A stretch of 64,000 nt of DNA, from assembly GCF_006159205.1 (NCBI RefSeq), contig NZ_CP040812.1, positions 2,914,001 to 2,978,000 of the forward strand, given 5' to 3'. Below the pieces are notes generated by a model. That model ran no database searches. It was not told where the DNA came from and saw nothing but the letters and a program-made list of their open reading frames with translations. This document shows, one piece after another, positions 25,849-35,561 of this stretch. Both the position numbers and the translations under genes were made by a program. Position 1 is the stretch's first letter. Every line of letters starts with the position of its first letter. Origin of the DNA: Antarcticibacterium flavum. Its GTDB lineage: Bacteria; Bacteroidota; Bacteroidia; Flavobacteriales; Flavobacteriaceae.

Positions 25849-28571
25849 TGGGAATAAAGTTAGAGGAGTTAGCATATCAGCAAACCGCCATTAAATCAGT
25901 AGTTGATGTTTTCGATGGCACCGTCAAAAACGGCTTTGATAATGCCAGCAGTCAAGGCATACGATCTAATATAATTTCGCTTTCCAAAGAGCAGGTACAG
26001 GAAAATATTAAATCAGTTATTCAGGAAAATGGGTTGTCCGAAGAAATAGCCAAACTGACTCCAGAGCAGGAATTGACTATAGAAATGGAGACTGGGACCG
26101 GAAAAACCTTAGTTTATATAAAAACGATTTATGAGCTATATAAGCACTATGGTTTTACGAAATTTATAATTCTCGTTCCTTCTGTGGCTATTAGGCAAGG
26201 AGTGCTAAGTACTCTGGAAACTTTTAATAAACAGTTAGAGGATATCTACGGTTTTACACCCAAGGCTTTTGAGTATGATAGCAAGCGGCTGAACAAAGTC
26301 ACCAACTTTATTGAAGAGCAACATCCTCAAATAATGATAATGACTTTGGCTTCTTTTAATTCTGAAGATAAGATATTGAACCAGGCGAAACGGGAGGATT
26401 TGTTTGCCAACATTCCTTTTATTGAGGCCATTGGTCGCACAAATCCAATTATTATAATGGATGAACCGCAGGAAGGAATGGACACGCCAAATTCAATAAA
26501 ACAGATTGCGAAGCTCAATCCTCTTTTTAAATTAAGATACTCCGCTACCCATAAAGTTTCCAAAAATAAGTTGTACCGGTTGACCCCCTATGATAGTTAC
26601 AAGGATGGACTGGTGAAAAAAATTGAGGTGCTTACGGTTACAGAAAAAAACGATGAAGCCACCTTAAAGCTGGAGCTAGCGGAAGTGCAAAACGCTAAGG
26701 GTTCAATCAAAGTCAAAATAAAAGCCTGGCACCAGATGGCTAGCGGAAAAATCCAGTTTAAAAATACCGGTTGGTTAAAAGATGGCGATAATCTTGGCGA
26801 AAAAACAAAAAATACAAGTTACCTGAATTATAAAATAGAGCGCATTCAAAAAAGTTTAAGAACTCAAAAATGGACTGTATCCTTTACAAATGGGACAGAA
26901 ATTTTGGAGAAACAAACCTCAGGCAATGTGCAGAGTATCTGGAACCTGCAATTGGAATGGCTTATTATTCGTCATTTTACCAAGAAGCAGAAACTAAAAG
27001 AACAAGGCATAAAATGCCTTTCATTAATTTTTATCGATAAGGTGTCAAACTATGTGAGCGATAATCCCATTATTAAAAATATTTTCATAGAGAAATATTT
27101 AGAGCTATACCCGGAGTTTCACAATAACCAAATTCCTTCAGCAGAACATATTGAGCATATACAAGGCTCATACTTTGCCAAAACAGGTAAGGGAGAGTTT
27201 ACAGACAATGAAAGCTCGATGCGAAAGAACAGTGAAGTGTTTGATGCTATATTAAAAGATAAGGAAGGGCTTCTGAATTATGGAAACAGCGTGGCCAATA
27301 AAATCGAGTTTATCTTTTCACATTCAGCTTTAGGTGTGGGATGGGATAACCCGAACATTTTCAATATCGCTACTTTGAGCAATTCTTATTCGGAAATTAA
27401 GAAGCGACAGGAAATAGGTCGGGGTCTACGCATATGCTTAAATGATAAAGGACACCGTGTCTATGATAAAGTAGATGTTTCAGACGCGGAACGTATTAAT
27501 CAGCTTACCGTAATACCCAATGAGACTTATGAAACTTTTGTAACCCAGTATCAGGAAGAAATAAAAGAAGTTTATGGCACTCCAACTGCCGGTGCAGGAA
27601 TGACACATACGCACAAAGGAACTCCTCAGAACGAGGTTCGTTTCAAACGGAATGACAGTGAGAATATTAATAAAGCTTTCAAGCGGTTTTGGAAGGCTCT
27701 GGCGAAGAAAACAAATTATACTGTAGCCTTTGATGAAGAAGCCATAATCTCAAGAAGTAGGGAAGCCTTAAATCAAATTAATATTGCCGATTATGTGGCA
27801 GAAGTCAGCAGCCGTTCCATCAGTGCAATAACAGAAGAAGAGTTTAAGGATGATTTTGGCGGGAGCGAAAGCTATAAACTTAGAGCCAATTATACCGCTT
27901 TGGATTTAGTGGAAGAACTCAGTGAAAACACAAGCTTAAGTTACAACACAACCTTTGCCATTATACGGGATATCGACCACACACATTTCGCTAAAAATCC
28001 GCCGCAGTTTATCCACCGGGCTACGGCACTAATTAAGAATATTGAACTGGAAGAAATGCTTCGTGGTTTGGATTATAAATTAACCAATGAAACTTTTCCT
28101 TTTAATTTTGAAGATTTCGTAAAGCAGATTGATGATAAACGTTTCACGCCAACTCCTAATCGCGGCATTTTCGATAAAACATTAGTAGATAGTGAGGTGG
28201 AGCACAAATTTGCTTTATCTGCCGATAATGATGATGAAGTTATTTGTTTTCTTAAACTTCCTGCTTACTATAAAATCCCAACACCCATTGGTGACTATGA
28301 GCCCGACTTTGGTATCGTGATGAAGCGGAAAAGTCTAAAGAACGGTATGGAGAATGAATTTTATTTTGTTATAGAAACAAAAGGAACTAATGACATCAAT
28401 GACAAAAGAGCTCTGAAGGAAAGTGAGAAATATAAAATAGAATGCGCTTTAAAACACTTCGCCGTATTGGGTGTGGAGGTAAAATACAAAGCACCCTTTA
28501 AAGAATATGAATACTTTAAAACGGAGGCCCAAAAGGAGATTCGGAAAGTACAGGAAATAAAAGCCGATTAA
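25848..28571 (+). CDS. res: Type III restriction enzyme, Res subunit
   Basis: This 907-residue protein is an SF2 helicase-nuclease. Walker A METGTGKT is at about 80-87, motif II is DEPQ (residues 205-208) and motif VI is EIGRGLRI. The C-terminal nuclease signature is PDFGIVMKR (Asp820) and VIETKGT (Glu843, Lys845). Together with Mod it would cleave DNA with unmethylated sites in head-to-head orientation. The key residues are intact. It overlaps the HTH gene by 1 bp and precedes the DUF1016 gene by 5 bp. Confidence 0.92.
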   Translation: MGIKLEELAYQQTAIKSVVDVFDGTVKNGFDNASSQGIRSNIISLSKEQVQENIKSVIQENGLSEEIAKLTPEQELTIEMETGTGKTLVYIKTIYELYKHYGFTKFIILVPSVAIRQGVLSTLETFNKQLEDIYGFTPKAFEYDSKRLNKVTNFIEEQHPQIMIMTLASFNSEDKILNQAKREDLFANIPFIEAIGRTNPIIIMDEPQEGMDTPNSIKQIAKLNPLFKLRYSATHKVSKNKLYRLTPYDSYKDGLVKKIEVLTVTEKNDEATLKLELAEVQNAKGSIKVKIKAWHQMASGKIQFKNTGWLKDGDNLGEKTKNTSYLNYKIERIQKSLRTQKWTVSFTNGTEILEKQTSGNVQSIWNLQLEWLIIRHFTKKQKLKEQGIKCLSLIFIDKVSNYVSDNPIIKNIFIEKYLELYPEFHNNQIPSAEHIEHIQGSYFAKTGKGEFTDNESSMRKNSEVFDAILKDKEGLLNYGNSVANKIEFIFSHSALGVGWDNPNIFNIATLSNSYSEIKKRQEIGRGLRICLNDKGHRVYDKVDVSDAERINQLTVIPNETYETFVTQYQEEIKEVYGTPTAGAGMTHTHKGTPQNEVRFKRNDSENINKAFKRFWKALAKKTNYTVAFDEEAIISRSREALNQINIADYVAEVSSRSISAITEEEFKDDFGGSESYKLRANYTALDLVEELSENTSLSYNTTFAIIRDIDHTHFAKNPPQFIHRATALIKNIELEEMLRGLDYKLTNETFPFNFEDFVKQIDDKRFTPTPNRGIFDKTLVDSEVEHKFALSADNDDEVICFLKLPAYYKIPTPIGDYEPDFGIVMKRKSLKNGMENEFYFVIETKGTNDINDKRALKESEKYKIECALKHFAVLGVEVKYKAPFKEYEYFKTEAQKEIRKVQEIKAD

Positions 28572-28576
28572 TACGT

Positions 28577-29560
28577 ATGAAACCCAAAACGAAAAATATT
28601 CAACTCCTGGAAGAAATTAGGAGTATTTTGAAGCAAGCAAGACAGCAGGCTGTCACTGCGGTTAATTCGGCGATGGTATTTGCGTATTGGGAAATTGGGA
28701 AACGTATTGTACAAGAAGAGCAGAAAGGCAGCGAAAGGGCGGAATATGGGTCCTATTTGCTGAAGGAATTGGCAAAGAACTTAAGCAATGACTTTGGTAA
28801 AAGCTTTGATGCCCGTGAACTTAGAAGAATACGCCAGTTTTACTTAAGTTTTCCAATTCGGGACACAGTGCGTCCCGAATTGAGCTGGTCACATTATCGC
28901 TTGTTGATAAGGATAGAAGATGAAACCGTAAAAAATTTTTACCTTAGGGAATCGGTCAGCCAACATTGGAGCACCCGAAAATTAGATCGCAATATTAGCA
29001 GTCAATATTATCAGCGAATATTATCCAGCCAGTCCAATATAGAAAATACTGCGGAAACAGAAGCAGTGTCTAAACTGGATTTTATCAAAAATCCATATGT
29101 ACTGGAATTCCTGGAACTTCCCGCAAATCTTACCCATCAGGAAAAAGATATTGAAAAAGGAATTATAGCCCACCTGCAAAGCTTTCTACTTGAACTTGGT
29201 AAAGGTTTTGCTTTTGTAGCGCAGCAAAAATTAATTCGCACTGAAACTTCCGATTTTTTTATAGACCTCGTGTTTTACAATTACCACCTCAAATGTTTTG
29301 TGGTTATTGATATCAAAAGCGGGAAGTTATCTCACCAGGATATAGGGCAGCTGGATATGTATGTGCGAATGTTTGATGAACTGGAAAAATCTGACACCGA
29401 TAATCCAACGATAGGAATCCTTTTATGTGCCGATACCGATAATGTGGTGGCAAAATATTCGGTACTTAGTGACAAGAACAACTTGTTTGCCTCAAAATAT
29501 CAAATGTACCTGCCCAGTGAGGAAGAGCTGCAACATTTTATTGAAAAAGACCTTGAATAG
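28577..29560 (+). CDS. DUF1016 (YhcG-like) PD-(D/E)XK nuclease
   Basis: This 327-residue protein has the DUF1016 N-terminal region (AVNSAMVFAYWEIGKRIVQEEQ, then the helical YGSYLLKELAKNLSNDFGKSF). The C-terminal nuclease-like domain reads FFIDLVFYNYHLKCFVVIDIKSG (Asp230, Asp245, Lys247). YhcG-like proteins are frequent companions of restriction systems; their exact task is not settled. Here the gene is wedged between res and mod with gaps of 5 and 6 bp, so it should be co-expressed and may act with the complex. Confidence 0.85.
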   Translation: MKPKTKNIQLLEEIRSILKQARQQAVTAVNSAMVFAYWEIGKRIVQEEQKGSERAEYGSYLLKELAKNLSNDFGKSFDARELRRIRQFYLSFPIRDTVRPELSWSHYRLLIRIEDETVKNFYLRESVSQHWSTRKLDRNISSQYYQRILSSQSNIENTAETEAVSKLDFIKNPYVLEFLELPANLTHQEKDIEKGIIAHLQSFLLELGKGFAFVAQQKLIRTETSDFFIDLVFYNYHLKCFVVIDIKSGKLSHQDIGQLDMYVRMFDELEKSDTDNPTIGILLCADTDNVVAKYSVLSDKNNLFASKYQMYLPSEEELQHFIEKDLE

Positions 29561-29566
29561 CATTTT

Positions 29567-31498
29567 ATGAGTGATACCAAAGAAACCATAGCGAATCCTT
29601 TAGAAAAGGTACAGTCACACGACTGGAACAAAGAACGGCTGGAGCAGTTAAAACAGCTAATGCCCGATCTTTTTACCAATGAAGGGAAACTGAATTTAAA
29701 CGAACTCAAAAAAGTGGTTGACCCGGAGAGTGTGAGCGAAACAGAACGTTATGAATTTCGCTGGTTTGGTAAGAGTAAGGCTAAACGTGAGGCATTTACT
29801 CCTACCAATGCCACCCTTGTTTATGATGAAGAACGAAGTGTAAACCCGGAGAATAGTGAAAATTTAATAATTGAGGGGGAGAACCTGCAAGTGCTCAAGT
29901 TGCTGAGCAACAGTTATAGGGAACAGGTCAAGTGCATCTATATAGACCCGCCGTATAATACGGGAAAGGACTTTGTGTATTCAGATAAATTTAATCAGAA
30001 TAGAAAGGAGTATTGGGAGGATTCCGAAATGACAGAAAATGGAATTAAGGTAGATACTAATGCAGAAACAGACGGACGTTTTCACAGCAACTGGTTGAAT
30101 ATGATGTATAGCCGCCTGTTGATGGCACGGCAGCTTTTAAGAGAGGATGGCGTGATTTTTATATCCATTGATGATAATGAGGTGCATCATCTAAGGAAGT
30201 TATGCGATGAAGTTTTTGGAGAGGAAAATTTTGTTTCCAGTATTATATGGCAAAAGAAATACTCTGTTTCCAATGACGATCCTGGTATCGCAGCTATGCA
30301 CGATTACATTCTATGTTTCCAAAAATCTGAAAAATTTCATCGTAATCTTTTACCCAGAACGGAGAAGCAATTATTACGGTATAAAAATCCAGACGACGAT
30401 TTTAGAGGCCCTTGGGCGTCTGCTGAATACGTTAGTAGTAAAACAAAAGAGGAAAGACCAACACTTTATTATCCAATTCTGCATCCAAAGACCAAAAAAG
30501 AAGTTTGGCCAGATGAAAGCGCGGTATGGCGATATTCAAAGGACAAACATCAAAATATCGTAAAAGAAAACCGACTTTATTGGGGTCAGGATTTTAATTA
30601 TGAAAAGCCAAGGCTTAAAAGATTTCTTTCAGAAATCCAAGGCGGTTTAGTTCCTGGAACTTGGTGGAGTTTTAAGGAGGTTGGTCATAACGATGAGGGC
30701 CAAAAAGAGACAGCAAAAATTCTTGGTCGAAAAATTTTTAGTACGCCTAAACCGGTTCGGTTAATTGAGAAAATTTTACGGATTGCGTGTTCCAATGAGG
30801 ATTTGGTACTAGACTTCTTTTCGGGTTCTGGTACTATAGCGCAAGCAGTAACCAAACTTAATCAAGAAGATGGTGGAAATAGAAAATATATTTTAGTCCA
30901 ATTACCCGAAGCAACCGATGAAAAAAGTGAAGCTTTTAAGTCCGGATATAAAAAAATAAGCGATATCACAATTGAGCGAAATAAACGAGTTATTCAAAAC
31001 ATTATTGCCGAAAAGAAAAATGAAACACTAGATATATTCTCGAAAAAGGAAGACGAAAAAGACCAACTAAAAGGTCTGGGTTTTAAAGTTTTTAAACTGG
31101 TTAAATCTAATTTCCCAAGGGTAGATTATGCTCCTGACCCGGAGAAATCTGATGAGGAAAATGTAGCCCTCCTCAAAAAATATATTGCTGAAAAAGAGGC
31201 TCAACTTGTTTCGGCCTTTAACCGCGAAGAACTCATAACAGAAATTTTAATTAAAAACGGCTTTAAACTCAATTATTCCTTAGAGAAACAAGAGCAGTTT
31301 AAACAGAATGAGATTTTCCTGGCCTCAGATGGCGATAAAGAAACTTTGATTTGTCTGGATGTAAGTTTGGCAGATGAAACCGTAGCCCATTTTAAAACCC
31401 ATACAGGTCAGAAGATGATCGTCTTGGAACGAGCCTTGGACACCACAAAAAAGTGGAACCTGAAGCATTTTTTAGGGGATAAGTTTAGTGCGTTTTAA
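29567..31498 (+). CDS. mod: Type III DNA methyltransferase, Mod subunit
   Basis: This 643-residue N6-adenine methyltransferase has catalytic motif DPPYNTG (127-133) ahead of the AdoMet-binding motif DFFSGSGT (416-423). This is the order of the beta class used by type III systems. The region between the motifs should contain the target recognition domain, and a long C-terminal part contacts Res. It protects the host and provides site specificity to Res. The gene comes last (res, DUF1016, mod), the reverse of the usual mod-res order. All key motifs are present, so the system looks functional. Confidence 0.93.
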   Translation: MSDTKETIANPLEKVQSHDWNKERLEQLKQLMPDLFTNEGKLNLNELKKVVDPESVSETERYEFRWFGKSKAKREAFTPTNATLVYDEERSVNPENSENLIIEGENLQVLKLLSNSYREQVKCIYIDPPYNTGKDFVYSDKFNQNRKEYWEDSEMTENGIKVDTNAETDGRFHSNWLNMMYSRLLMARQLLREDGVIFISIDDNEVHHLRKLCDEVFGEENFVSSIIWQKKYSVSNDDPGIAAMHDYILCFQKSEKFHRNLLPRTEKQLLRYKNPDDDFRGPWASAEYVSSKTKEERPTLYYPILHPKTKKEVWPDESAVWRYSKDKHQNIVKENRLYWGQDFNYEKPRLKRFLSEIQGGLVPGTWWSFKEVGHNDEGQKETAKILGRKIFSTPKPVRLIEKILRIACSNEDLVLDFFSGSGTIAQAVTKLNQEDGGNRKYILVQLPEATDEKSEAFKSGYKKISDITIERNKRVIQNIIAEKKNETLDIFSKKEDEKDQLKGLGFKVFKLVKSNFPRVDYAPDPEKSDEENVALLKKYIAEKEAQLVSAFNREELITEILIKNGFKLNYSLEKQEQFKQNEIFLASDGDKETLICLDVSLADETVAHFKTHTGQKMIVLERALDTTKKWNLKHFLGDKFSAF

Positions 31499-31588
31499 GG
31501 ATAATTTTTAAAAACTAGAAGAAAAGTATACAGTGTAGTGGAAATACAGCTTTATAAATTTTTTTGTTACTCATGTAAATAAATAAAT

Positions 31589-32548
31589 ATGTCGCTAAAT
31601 AAAGTAGAATATCTATCCGATGTGTTAGAAACACATAGAATGTCGAAAATTGATGACTTAGTTAAAAAATTCAAGTCAAAAAGAGATGAAGTAAAATCGG
31701 CTATACAGGAAGAGTATGGTAGTGCTATGTACAATCCTTTTGGTTCGGGTTCTTTCAAGAAGCACACAGCTATTAATACCAAATTCGATTTAGATGTAGT
31801 CGCTCCGTTTAAAAAAGATTCTTTTGGAACATTAGAAGATATGTTTAATGGCCTTTTTGATTTCTTGTATAAAAAATACGGAGACGAAGGTTATGTACGT
31901 AAACAAAAAGTATCTATAGGTATAGAATTTTACGAAGACGAGGATAAGGATGTCATAAGTTTAGATATAGTTCCAGGCAGAGAATTAAATCAAGATCAAT
32001 ATTTAGAAAATAAAAACCTGAACCTATATGTATATTCCCAGTATGGTCTTTTCCAAAAAAGTACATATATCCAAACAAACATCCATTCCCAAATTGAACA
32101 TATTAAAGCAAAGGAGAATGAGAGAAAAATTATCAGGCTATTAAAGATTTGGAAAAATAGCAATGGAGAAAAATATAAATCCTTTCTACTTGAACTAATG
32201 ACTATAAAAGCTTTTTATAAAGAAGATATATCTGGAAATATATGGGATAAACTTAAAGCGGTAATGGAGTATATCAGGGACAATGTGGAAAAAGAAGATT
32301 TTAAATTAATTGACCCAGGTAATTCTAACAACAATGTTATAGATACTTTGGAAGACTGGGAAAGACGTAATCTTTCAGCCCGAATGGGAACCATTCTAGA
32401 CAGAGTGGAAGAAAACGCTGAAAACTTAAAATCCTATTTTCCGGTAAATGAAGAATTTGAAAACAAAGAATTAGGTAATTCTAGCTATGGAATTAAAGGT
32501 TCAACAGTTGCTGCTTCAATACCTCCAACAAACCAGCGTTTCGGGTAA
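31589..32548 (+). CDS. CBASS CD-NTase (cGAS/DncV-like nucleotidyltransferase)
   Basis: This 319-residue enzyme has the polymerase-beta-like signature FGSGSFKKHTAI (Gly52-Ser53) followed by FDLDVV (Asp67, Asp69), with a third acidic residue in VISLDIVPGRE. It should make a cyclic oligonucleotide on phage infection; the NucC effector downstream predicts cyclic tri-adenylate. The C-terminus is NQRFG. Cap2 enzymes attach CD-NTases to targets through their C-terminal residue, and a terminal glycine fits. The next gene starts directly after the stop, forming one operon. The product is inferred from the neighbour. Confidence 0.9.
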   Translation: MSLNKVEYLSDVLETHRMSKIDDLVKKFKSKRDEVKSAIQEEYGSAMYNPFGSGSFKKHTAINTKFDLDVVAPFKKDSFGTLEDMFNGLFDFLYKKYGDEGYVRKQKVSIGIEFYEDEDKDVISLDIVPGRELNQDQYLENKNLNLYVYSQYGLFQKSTYIQTNIHSQIEHIKAKENERKIIRLLKIWKNSNGEKYKSFLLELMTIKAFYKEDISGNIWDKLKAVMEYIRDNVEKEDFKLIDPGNSNNNVIDTLEDWERRNLSARMGTILDRVEENAENLKSYFPVNEEFENKELGNSSYGIKGSTVAASIPPTNQRFG

Positions 32549-34219
32549 ATGTTGCTCAACGTAACCACCATAAAAACCATCTTGGAAAAAATCCCTTTTG
32601 TCACAAAAATTGTTGATTTAAGGGCAGGAGATATTTTTATAAATGGTAAAATTCAAATCGATTTTAAGGAATTACCTGAACCTCTTGATTTTGATATAAA
32701 AATAGCAGCTCATTACCCTTTAAGAAGCTATGATTCAGAATCCATTAAGTTTATAAATGAGGATCTAATCAATTACAAACACGTAATGGGTGATGGTTCT
32801 ATTTGTATTCATACCTCTCATAATCCCAACCTGGAACAAAAACTTTTTATGGACCTCACATCCCTGAAAAACTGGATTGTGAAATATTACATACATAAAG
32901 AAGATGATACTCATTATGAGCATATCATAGTTCCTGAAAACCCTGTTAATGGAAAATACTATTCTTTCTGCTTTACGGATGTAGAACATAAATTTTGTAA
33001 AGGAGATTATGGGACTGTGGGTGTGGTCTCTTTGAGTAATGGTCTTTATAGAGAAAAAGAAATTTTTAATTTTTTGGTGCGTCATTTTTCGGTTAGGGAC
33101 GATGGCGATATTACCTGTCAATGGAATACAAGATATCTGAATTTGCCATTGGTAAATACCGGGATTTATTTTTTTATTAAGGATCCTCCAGCCAGGTTAA
33201 ACCGTTTTATACTGAAAGACTGGGAGGATTTTTATGATTTACTACCTGAAAGCTTTTTATCCTTACTCCATACGTTTCAAGTCAACAACATAAAGAAATT
33301 TAGAGGCCAAATCACTCCAATTTTTTTTGGCTATAATACAACTGAAGGTGAAATTCATTGGCAGGTAGCGCTTATGGAGATAGGAAAATTTCCAATAGAA
33401 GGAGTGCCGATCAAAATCAATGAAAGAAAAACAGGAAAATGGACCAGTCAATTGACCACTGGATCAATTAACTGGGCGTTGACCAGAAACTCCTCCTATA
33501 ACTACTATTTCGGGAGAGGTAAATTAACTCCGCATATTACCGATAAAAAGATTTTAATAATCGGAATAGGGGCGGTAGGTAGTATGGTTGCAAAAACCTT
33601 AGTAAGAGGAGGGTGTACAAAAATCGATTTAGCAGATTTTGATGTTAAAGAACCGGAGAATGTCTGCCGTTCTGAATATCTCTTCAATTTAGGATTAAAC
33701 GACAAAGTAGACGAGCTTGCAAAAATACTCACGGCAATATCTCCCTTTGTTGAAATAGCTCCTCTTAATAAAGATTATTTTCAAACTATCGTTAAATGGT
33801 TCTACAAGGAAAAGACTGCAAGAGAAATTTTTATAAAGGAGTTAAATAAGTATGATTTAGTAATTGACTGTACTACGGATGATGATTTAATGTACATTTT
33901 CGATAAGTTATCTTTGGATTGTACTCTTCTTAGCTTATCTATAACTAATAAAGCTAAGGCATTGGTTGCAGGTTTTCATCCAAATTCATATCGCTTCTTT
34001 AAAATTCAATATGAGAATTTAGAGAATAATTTGGAGGATTTATATAATCCCACAGGCTGTTGGAGTCCGACATTTAAAGCATCTTATAATGACATAAATT
34101 TTCTCGTCCAGTTTGCCCTAAAACATCTAAATAAGGTTTACAGTGAGAACAAACAGAAACTCAATTTTGTGATCAAATCAAATGATGAAACCACTAACCC
34201 TTATATCAAAGAATATTGA
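32549..34219 (+). CDS. cap2: CBASS Cap2-type E2-E1 ubiquitin-like transferase
   Basis: This 556-residue protein fuses an E2-like N-terminal domain to a ThiF/E1 adenylation domain. Cys86, in DGSICIHTS, is the candidate E2 catalytic residue. The E1 part has the nucleotide-binding loop IIGIGAVGSMVAKTL followed by DLADFDVKEPENVCR. Cys504, in NPTGCWSPTF, is the candidate E1 catalytic cysteine. Cap2 primes CBASS by conjugating the CD-NTase C-terminus to a target. It is full length, so this is a type II CBASS rather than the short form. Its stop overlaps the TTG start of the JAB gene by 4 bp. Confidence 0.9.
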   Translation: MLLNVTTIKTILEKIPFVTKIVDLRAGDIFINGKIQIDFKELPEPLDFDIKIAAHYPLRSYDSESIKFINEDLINYKHVMGDGSICIHTSHNPNLEQKLFMDLTSLKNWIVKYYIHKEDDTHYEHIIVPENPVNGKYYSFCFTDVEHKFCKGDYGTVGVVSLSNGLYREKEIFNFLVRHFSVRDDGDITCQWNTRYLNLPLVNTGIYFFIKDPPARLNRFILKDWEDFYDLLPESFLSLLHTFQVNNIKKFRGQITPIFFGYNTTEGEIHWQVALMEIGKFPIEGVPIKINERKTGKWTSQLTTGSINWALTRNSSYNYYFGRGKLTPHITDKKILIIGIGAVGSMVAKTLVRGGCTKIDLADFDVKEPENVCRSEYLFNLGLNDKVDELAKILTAISPFVEIAPLNKDYFQTIVKWFYKEKTAREIFIKELNKYDLVIDCTTDDDLMYIFDKLSLDCTLLSLSITNKAKALVAGFHPNSYRFFKIQYENLENNLEDLYNPTGCWSPTFKASYNDINFLVQFALKHLNKVYSENKQKLNFVIKSNDETTNPYIKEY

Positions 34220-34680
34220 ATTTGGTAAAAGAACGTAATGGATTAAGATTAATTATTCCTGAAGCTTTGCTTTCAGAAATGAGCCAAATAGGACTGGAAT
34301 ACTACCCGAATGAATTTGGTGGATTCTTAGTAGGAAGGTACTCGGACGATTTAAGAATCCTATACATTACAGATTTTATTCTTCCAAAGAAATACATTGG
34401 GCTCCCCAGTATGTTTGAGAGGAGTACCGACGGACTGAAGGAAAAACTGGAACGGCTATTTGTAGAGAAAAACCAGTATTATATTGGTGAATGGCACACT
34501 CACCCCGAAAGTTCACCCCAATATAGTCAAACTGATTTAGTTGCTATGAAGGTAATAGCCGATCATAAAAAGGTAAATATTTTAAATCCAGTTTTACTAA
34601 TCATCAGTATTTCAAAAATTAAACCCATTAAACATAAATTTTATATTTATAAAGACAATCAGCTTTTAGCCTATGAATAA
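34216..34680 (+). CDS. cap3: CBASS Cap3-type JAB/JAMM deconjugating peptidase
   Basis: This 154-residue protein has an intact JAMM zinc site: Glu33 in NEFGGFLVG, and EWHTHPESSPQYSQTD with His94, His96, Ser104 and Asp107. Cap3 cleaves the CD-NTase-target bond made by Cap2, limiting priming. It starts at TTG within the cap2 stop (TTGA) and overlaps the next gene by 8 bp, so all four genes are tightly coupled. Confidence 0.9.
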   Translation: MNLVKERNGLRLIIPEALLSEMSQIGLEYYPNEFGGFLVGRYSDDLRILYITDFILPKKYIGLPSMFERSTDGLKEKLERLFVEKNQYYIGEWHTHPESSPQYSQTDLVAMKVIADHKKVNILNPVLLIISISKIKPIKHKFYIYKDNQLLAYE

Positions 34681-35500
34681 AATAGATTTAAAATCACTGT
34701 TTGAAGGACTTCAAAAACAGATGATTTCACAACTTAGTACTAATAGAGATTTTATCACTCATCCTGGCTCAAAGGGAGATTCTCTTGAAAATGCTTGGAT
34801 TGAATGGTTGCAAAAATATTTACCTAATAGGTATAGTGTTGATAAAGCTATTGTGATAGATAGTAATGGAAACACTAGTCAACAAATAGATATTGTAATT
34901 TACGATAACTGGTTTACGCCCTTCATTTTTTCGCAGAATGGCTTCCACTATATTCCTGCTGAAGGAGTTTATGCGATTTTTGAAGTGAAACCCGATGTTT
35001 CAGGTAGTTCAGAAGGTGTAAACAATATCGAGTATGCTGCTGAAAAAATAGAAAGTGTAAGAAAACTTAAAAGAACAACAACAAGCATCATAAGTGTTGG
35101 TCAAAAACAAAGCCCTAGGGGATTGACAAAAATTGTAGGAGGTATTTTAACTTCGACTAAATCTGGTTCCAAAACTAGTAACGAAACTTTAAAAAAACAT
35201 TTAAAAGCACAATCAGGCTTAAAAAGTATTGATTTCGGGTGTATAGCCGACTATGGTAGTTTTTTTGTTGATTACAAAGGCGAGGAAAATCCTGATATAA
35301 CTGATATCGAAAATCGTTATATGGATTTTTATTCAAAAAGAATAATAAAGGAAATCCATTTCAGCAAATCTGAAAATTCCTTGGTTACATTTTTTCTTCA
35401 ACTAACTCGTTATCTTCAGCAATCGATAGGCACGGTAGCCGCCATTGATTTGCAAGCATATTCAAATGCCATTGATGAGGAAATTGACAGGGAAATTTAG
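34673..35500 (+). CDS. nucC: NucC-type CBASS nuclease effector
   Basis: This 275-residue protein resembles Escherichia coli NucC over most of its length: HPGSKGDSLENAWIEWL, QQIDIVIYD, PAEGVYAIFEVKP and a later SIDFGCIADYGSFFVDY block. The catalytic positions Asp73, Glu104 and Lys106 fall at the numbers I recall for E. coli NucC. NucC is a homotrimer that binds cyclic tri-adenylate, pairs into hexamers and destroys DNA, killing the infected cell. The protein is about 35 residues longer than E. coli NucC, mostly from a Lys/Ser-rich loop near 165-195 and a stretch near 225-245. It overlaps cap3 by 8 bp. Confidence 0.87.
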   Translation: MNKIDLKSLFEGLQKQMISQLSTNRDFITHPGSKGDSLENAWIEWLQKYLPNRYSVDKAIVIDSNGNTSQQIDIVIYDNWFTPFIFSQNGFHYIPAEGVYAIFEVKPDVSGSSEGVNNIEYAAEKIESVRKLKRTTTSIISVGQKQSPRGLTKIVGGILTSTKSGSKTSNETLKKHLKAQSGLKSIDFGCIADYGSFFVDYKGEENPDITDIENRYMDFYSKRIIKEIHFSKSENSLVTFFLQLTRYLQQSIGTVAAIDLQAYSNAIDEEIDREI

Positions 35501-35561
35501 CAGACATTACGATGTATGAGGCCAAAGAATACGACTGGTGGAGTTGTCTGTTTTGTGAGGT

